NCBI GenBank assembly: GCA_035995885.1
Contig: DASYKC010000210.1
Coordinates: 13,915 to 77,914 of the forward strand
From: Schlegelella_A sp035995885
Lineage (GTDB): Bacteria; Pseudomonadota; Gammaproteobacteria; Burkholderiales; Burkholderiaceae_C
Reading direction: 5' to 3'
Length of the DNA stretch: 64,000 nucleotides
Shown: positions 60,803-64,000 of the stretch, in pieces
Position numbering within the stretch: the stretch's first letter is position 1
How the letters are laid out: every line of letters begins with the position of its first letter
The notes under the pieces: model-generated
What the model was told of the DNA's origin: nothing
The model's database searches: none
The model's input: the letters and a program-made list of their open reading frames with translations, nothing else
Position numbers and translations under genes: made by a program

Positions 60803-62044
60803 ATGCGCGTCTGTCTCACGAGCCCTTCTTCGCCGCGGCGTCAACGCGGCGTCAGCTTGCTCGAATCGATCGTCGCTTTCGTCCTCCTCGCCGCCGGCAC
60901 GGCGGCGGTCGGCGCGCTGCAAAGTCACTTGCGCCTGGCCGGCGACGTCGCCCGGGAACGCTCCGAAGCGGTCCGGATCGGCAGCGCCGCGATCGAGGAG
61001 CTCCGCTCGTTCTCGGCCCTCGACGGCGCCGGCGATCGCACGTATGCCGGCATCGCCAGCGGCGACGCGGCGATCGAGGCGGCGTCCGGACCGTCGACGC
61101 ACGATGCCTATCGGGTCGAGCGCCGCATCGATGCCGCCGGCTTCGGCGCCACCAAGGCAACGAGCCTCGCCGTTCGCTGGAGCGATCGCAGCGGCAGTGC
61201 GCGCGAGGTCGTGCTCCATTCGTTCATCGCCGCCGTCGCGCCGGCCTACGCGGGTTCGCTCGGCCTCGCCATCGGCGTGATCGACGGCACGCCGCGCGGC
61301 GCGTCCGACCGCTCGCCGGCGCTGCCGCTCACCGCGCGCAATCTCGGCGACGGCCGCAGCGCCTGGAAGCCGAGCGAGCGCGGTGCGACCGCGCTGCTGT
61401 TCGACAATCGGAGCGGCGCCGTCGTCGGTCGCTGCGACGGCATCGCCGCGACGACAGCCTCGCGCGATCTCTCGGTCGCGGCGCTGGCGCGCTGCGAGAG
61501 CGGCCGCTGGCTGCTCGTCGCCGGAACGATCCGGTTCACGTCGACGCTGCCGGCGAACCCGCTTGCCGCCAACGAGCCGCCGCCGTCGACCGCCGTCGCG
61601 ATCACGCTCCGCGATGGCCGCTATCCGGCGCCGGCTTCGTGCTTCAGCGAAGCGAGGAAGACCGTGCGCTACCTCGCCGATGGCAGCCTGCACCTCGACG
61701 ACGTCGCCGTCGATGCGACGGCCGAGTCGGCCGGACTCGCCGCCTGGGACGACACCGGCGACCGCTTCCTCGCCTGGCATTGCGTCGTCGCGCCGCGAGC
61801 CGACGGGCGCTGGTCGGGGCGCGTCGAGGTCGTCGCCGGCGGCTGGACGATCGGCATCACCGGTGCTTCACGTCGCGTCTGCCGCTACCTCGGCGCCGCC
61901 GGCGACCTCGCGAACGATGCGAACATCGCGGCTGCGGGCGACGACACGAATGTCGGCGCCGCGCTGGTCGGCCGCAATTTCCTCGTCGTTCGCGGCAGCG
62001 AAAGCTGCCCGGGCGAGCCGCGCACCGAGCAGCATCAGCCTTGA
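60803..62044 (+). CDS. pilV: Type IV pilus modification protein PilV-like
   Basis: 413 residues. Prepilin site RQRGVSLLESIVAFVLLAAGTAAVGALQ with glutamate at +5, as in PilV. The remainder is far longer than a usual PilV (about 180 residues) and is a strand-rich exported domain with several cysteines (CDGIAA, ARCESG, ASCFSEA, WHCVVA, RVCRYL, SCPGE). No pilY1 gene is in the cluster, so this enlarged protein and the enlarged PilX may replace part of that role (inference). Confidence 0.82.
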   Translation: MRVCLTSPSSPRRQRGVSLLESIVAFVLLAAGTAAVGALQSHLRLAGDVARERSEAVRIGSAAIEELRSFSALDGAGDRTYAGIASGDAAIEAASGPSTHDAYRVERRIDAAGFGATKATSLAVRWSDRSGSAREVVLHSFIAAVAPAYAGSLGLAIGVIDGTPRGASDRSPALPLTARNLGDGRSAWKPSERGATALLFDNRSGAVVGRCDGIAATTASRDLSVAALARCESGRWLLVAGTIRFTSTLPANPLAANEPPPSTAVAITLRDGRYPAPASCFSEARKTVRYLADGSLHLDDVAVDATAESAGLAAWDDTGDRFLAWHCVVAPRADGRWSGRVEVVAGGWTIGITGASRRVCRYLGAAGDLANDANIAAAGDDTNVGAALVGRNFLVVRGSESCPGEPRTEQHQP

Positions 62045-62067
62045 GCGGATCGACGACGACGACAGCG

Positions 62068-63192
62068 ATGACTGCAGCTTCCCCCGTGGCCGTATCGGCG
62101 CCGATGCGCGAGGCGCTCGCGCTCGCGGCGGACGCCATCGGCCTCTCCGATCCGAACCCGCGGGTCGGCTGCGTCATCGTCGCCGCCGACGGCACGGTCA
62201 TCGGCCGCGGCCACACGCAGGAAGCGGGCGGGGCGCACGCCGAGATCGTGGCGCTGCGCGACGCCGCCGCGCGCGGCAGCGACGTTCGCGGCGCGACGGT
62301 CCACGTCACGCTCGAGCCGTGCTCGCACCACGGCCGCACGCCGCCGTGCGCCGACGCGCTCGTCGCCGCCGGCGTCGGCCGCGTCGTCATCGCCCTGCGC
62401 GATCCGAACCCGCTCGTCTCCGGACGCGGCGCAGCGCGGCTCGAAGCCGCCGGCATCGCCGTCGAATGGGGCGGCGGCGGCGAGGCGGCGCGCGAGCTCA
62501 ACATCGGCTTCGTCTCGCGCATGGAGCGCGGCCGACCCTGGCTGCGCCTGAAGGCCGCGATCTCCCTCGACGGCCGCACGGCGCTCGCCGACGGAACGAG
62601 CCGATGGATCACGGGTGAGGCGGCGCGCGCCGACGGCCACGCCTGGAGGAAACGTGCCGGCGCGCTGCTTACCGGCGTCGGCACCGTGCGCGAGGACGAT
62701 CCGCGCCTCGACGTTCGCCTGGTGGCGACCGCGCGTCAGCCGCTGCGCGTGATCGTCGACTCGCGCCTCGAGACGCCGCCGACCGCGCGCATCGTCGCGC
62801 CGCCCGGTTCGGTGCTCGTCTACGCCGCGGTCGACGACGCGGCGCGCCGGCACGCGCTCGAGGATCGCGGCGCCGAGGTCGTGCTGCTGCCCAATCCGAG
62901 CGGCAAGGTCGACCTCGCGGCGATGCTCGCCGACCTCGGCCGGCGCGGCATCAACGAGCTCCACGCCGAGGCCGGCGAGAAGCTCAACGCGTCGCTGCTC
63001 GCCGCCGGGCTGGTCGACGAGCTGCTCGTCTACGTCGCGCCGCGGCTCCTCGGCGACGGCCGCGGCCTCGCCGCGCTCGCCCCCCTCGACCGCCTCGACG
63101 ATGCCCTCGCCTTCTCGTTCACGAGCGTCGACCGGGTCGGCGCCGACCTGCGGCTGCTGCTGCGGCCTGCCGCCGCGGCTCGCACCGCTTGA
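62068..63192 (+). CDS. ribD: Bifunctional riboflavin deaminase/reductase
   Basis: 374 residues. The deaminase half (1-150) has zinc ligands H57 (GGAHAEIVAL; E59 proton donor), C85 and C94 (EPCSHHGRTPPC). The reductase half (150-374) has RPWLRLKAAISLDGRTALADG, a WITG motif, and the GRRGINELHAEAGEKLNASLL region. It carries out the second and third steps of riboflavin synthesis from GTP. It starts 23 bases after pilV and is followed by ribE after a 139-base gap. Confidence 0.97.
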   Translation: MTAASPVAVSAPMREALALAADAIGLSDPNPRVGCVIVAADGTVIGRGHTQEAGGAHAEIVALRDAAARGSDVRGATVHVTLEPCSHHGRTPPCADALVAAGVGRVVIALRDPNPLVSGRGAARLEAAGIAVEWGGGGEAARELNIGFVSRMERGRPWLRLKAAISLDGRTALADGTSRWITGEAARADGHAWRKRAGALLTGVGTVREDDPRLDVRLVATARQPLRVIVDSRLETPPTARIVAPPGSVLVYAAVDDAARRHALEDRGAEVVLLPNPSGKVDLAAMLADLGRRGINELHAEAGEKLNASLLAAGLVDELLVYVAPRLLGDGRGLAALAPLDRLDDALAFSFTSVDRVGADLRLLLRPAAAARTA

Positions 63193-63331
63193 TCGACGGG
63201 CGTCGATCGCCTGACGCCCCGATCGTCGGACCGCCTGACTCCCCACTGCCGACCCGCCCGTCACCCGATCGCCCGATCGCCCTGACGCCTGCGCGACGAC
63301 GCCCTCGGCCGTCGGCGAGGACAATCGGCGC

Positions 63332-63955
63332 ATGTTCACCGGCATCGTCAGCGGCATCGGCCGCATCGTCGAGGTCAACGCGCTCGGCGCCGACGCGTCG
63401 TTCGGCAATGCGCTGACGATCGAAGCGCCCGCCGGCTGGCTCGGCACGACCGCGATCGGCGACAGCATCGCCCTCGCCGGCGCCTGCATGACCGTCATCT
63501 CGATCGACGCCCCGCACCATCGCTTCCAGGTCGAGGTCTCGGCCGAAAGCCTCGCCGCGACGCACGGCCTCGCCGCGACCGGCGAGGTCAACCTCGAGAA
63601 GGCCTTGCGTGCCGGCGACCGGCTCGACGGCCATCTCGTCAGCGGCCACGTCGACGGCGTCGGCACGGTGACGCGGTTCGAGCGCGCCGGAGAGTCGTGG
63701 CTGCTGATCGTCGCCGCGCCGCAAGCGCTGGCGCGCTATCTCGCGCTCAAGGGCTCGGTCGCGGTCGACGGCGTCAGCCTCACCGTCAACCGCGTCGTCG
63801 ACGGCGCCGGCACGTGCGAGTTCAGCGTCAACCTGATCCCGCACACCGTCGATCACACCACCCTGCGCGGCCTCGCCGTCGGCCGCAGCGTCAACCTCGA
63901 GGTCGATCAGATCGCCCGCTACGTCGAGCGCATGCTCGCGGCGCGATCGGCTTGA
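63332..63955 (+). CDS. ribE: Riboflavin synthase, alpha chain
   Basis: 207 residues with the two homologous lumazine-binding barrels: MFTGIVSGIGRIVEVN and HLVSGHVDGVGTVTRF. Conserved GDSIALAGACMTV and GSVAVDGVSLTVNRV mark the same position in each. It dismutates two lumazine molecules to riboflavin. Length is normal. Its stop lies 45 bases from the window end, where TACAAT (63987-63992) may be the -10 element for the next gene, commonly ribBA. No FMN riboswitch is visible in front of it. Confidence 0.97.
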   Translation: MFTGIVSGIGRIVEVNALGADASFGNALTIEAPAGWLGTTAIGDSIALAGACMTVISIDAPHHRFQVEVSAESLAATHGLAATGEVNLEKALRAGDRLDGHLVSGHVDGVGTVTRFERAGESWLLIVAAPQALARYLALKGSVAVDGVSLTVNRVVDGAGTCEFSVNLIPHTVDHTTLRGLAVGRSVNLEVDQIARYVERMLAARSA

Positions 63956-64000
63956 CCACTCCGGCGCACGCGCCTGTCCCGCCACCTACAATTTCAACCA

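Noticed and set aside
59411..61780. Very long reverse-strand open frame (789 codons) opposite the pilin genes
   Set aside because: The forward strand has prepilin signals and overlapping starts in every gene. The reverse translation is Arg/Ala/Asp-rich and featureless, as expected from high-GC codon bias.
63193..63331. Degenerate CGCCTGACG-like repeats between ribD and ribE as an FMN riboswitch or CRISPR
   Set aside because: No RFN-element conserved blocks are present, and the repeats are short, irregular and without spacers.

Overview
The window is chromosomal DNA of a high-GC (roughly two thirds or more by eye) proteobacterium. I favour a betaproteobacterium of the Burkholderiales type. 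The reasons are the glyA-nrdR-(type IV minor pilins)-ribD-ribE gene order, an ahpC-ahpD pair, a rubrerythrin/Fe-S oxidoreductase/DUF3501 operon, a phaB-type acetoacetyl-CoA reductase beside a phasin-like protein, and a UbiD decarboxylase. No plasmid or phage replication genes are visible.

Layout. 1-6.6 kb is compact core metabolism: the tail of a DUF3617 protein, an acyl-CoA ligase, a RarD-like permease, and two reverse-strand operons for peroxide defence (ahpC-ahpD; rubrerythrin, Fe-S oxidoreductase, DUF3501). At 6.75 kb lies tRNA-Ala(CGC) with its own terminator, followed at once by scraps of an integrase and a frameshifted gene. This is the typical scar of an element integrated at a tRNA gene.

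From there to about 33 kb the DNA is looser. Genes are mostly single, coding strand changes often, gaps are long, several genes are broken, and base composition is less extreme than in the flanks. This stretch carries a subtilase, a GST, an IS transposase fragment fused end to end with a decapitated hydrolase, an Ivy-like lysozyme inhibitor, an ArsR/SRPBCC pair, a CadC-like regulator, a patatin with inserted membrane segments, and a PQQ dehydrogenase/cytochrome c pair. It also holds the most interesting locus: a SIR2-like/class III nucleotide cyclase fusion (17.2-18.7 kb) divergent from a membrane nSTAND NTPase with a long helical-repeat tail (18.8-21.9 kb), separated by a 119-bp shared promoter region.

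33-54.6 kb returns to dense high-GC coding. It has an SDR enzyme, a DxDxDG-repeat secreted protein, a DedA-rhodanese fusion, dodecin, a Vgb-like lipoprotein, a HlyD plus C39-peptidase ABC exporter operon, an esterase overlapping putA, an ornithine-cyclodeaminase-like enzyme, a TonB-dependent receptor, phaB with a phasin-like gene, and ubiD.

54.6-64 kb is a long forward-strand run: a lytic transglycosylase, a ZTP (pfl) riboswitch in front of glyA, nrdR, five tightly coupled type IV prepilin genes (fimT, pilE, pilW, pilX, pilV, with no pilY1), then ribD and ribE. One-carbon metabolism, ribonucleotide reductase control, pilus priming and flavin synthesis therefore sit together here. All assignments are read by eye from translated sequence and remembered family motifs; no database search was run.
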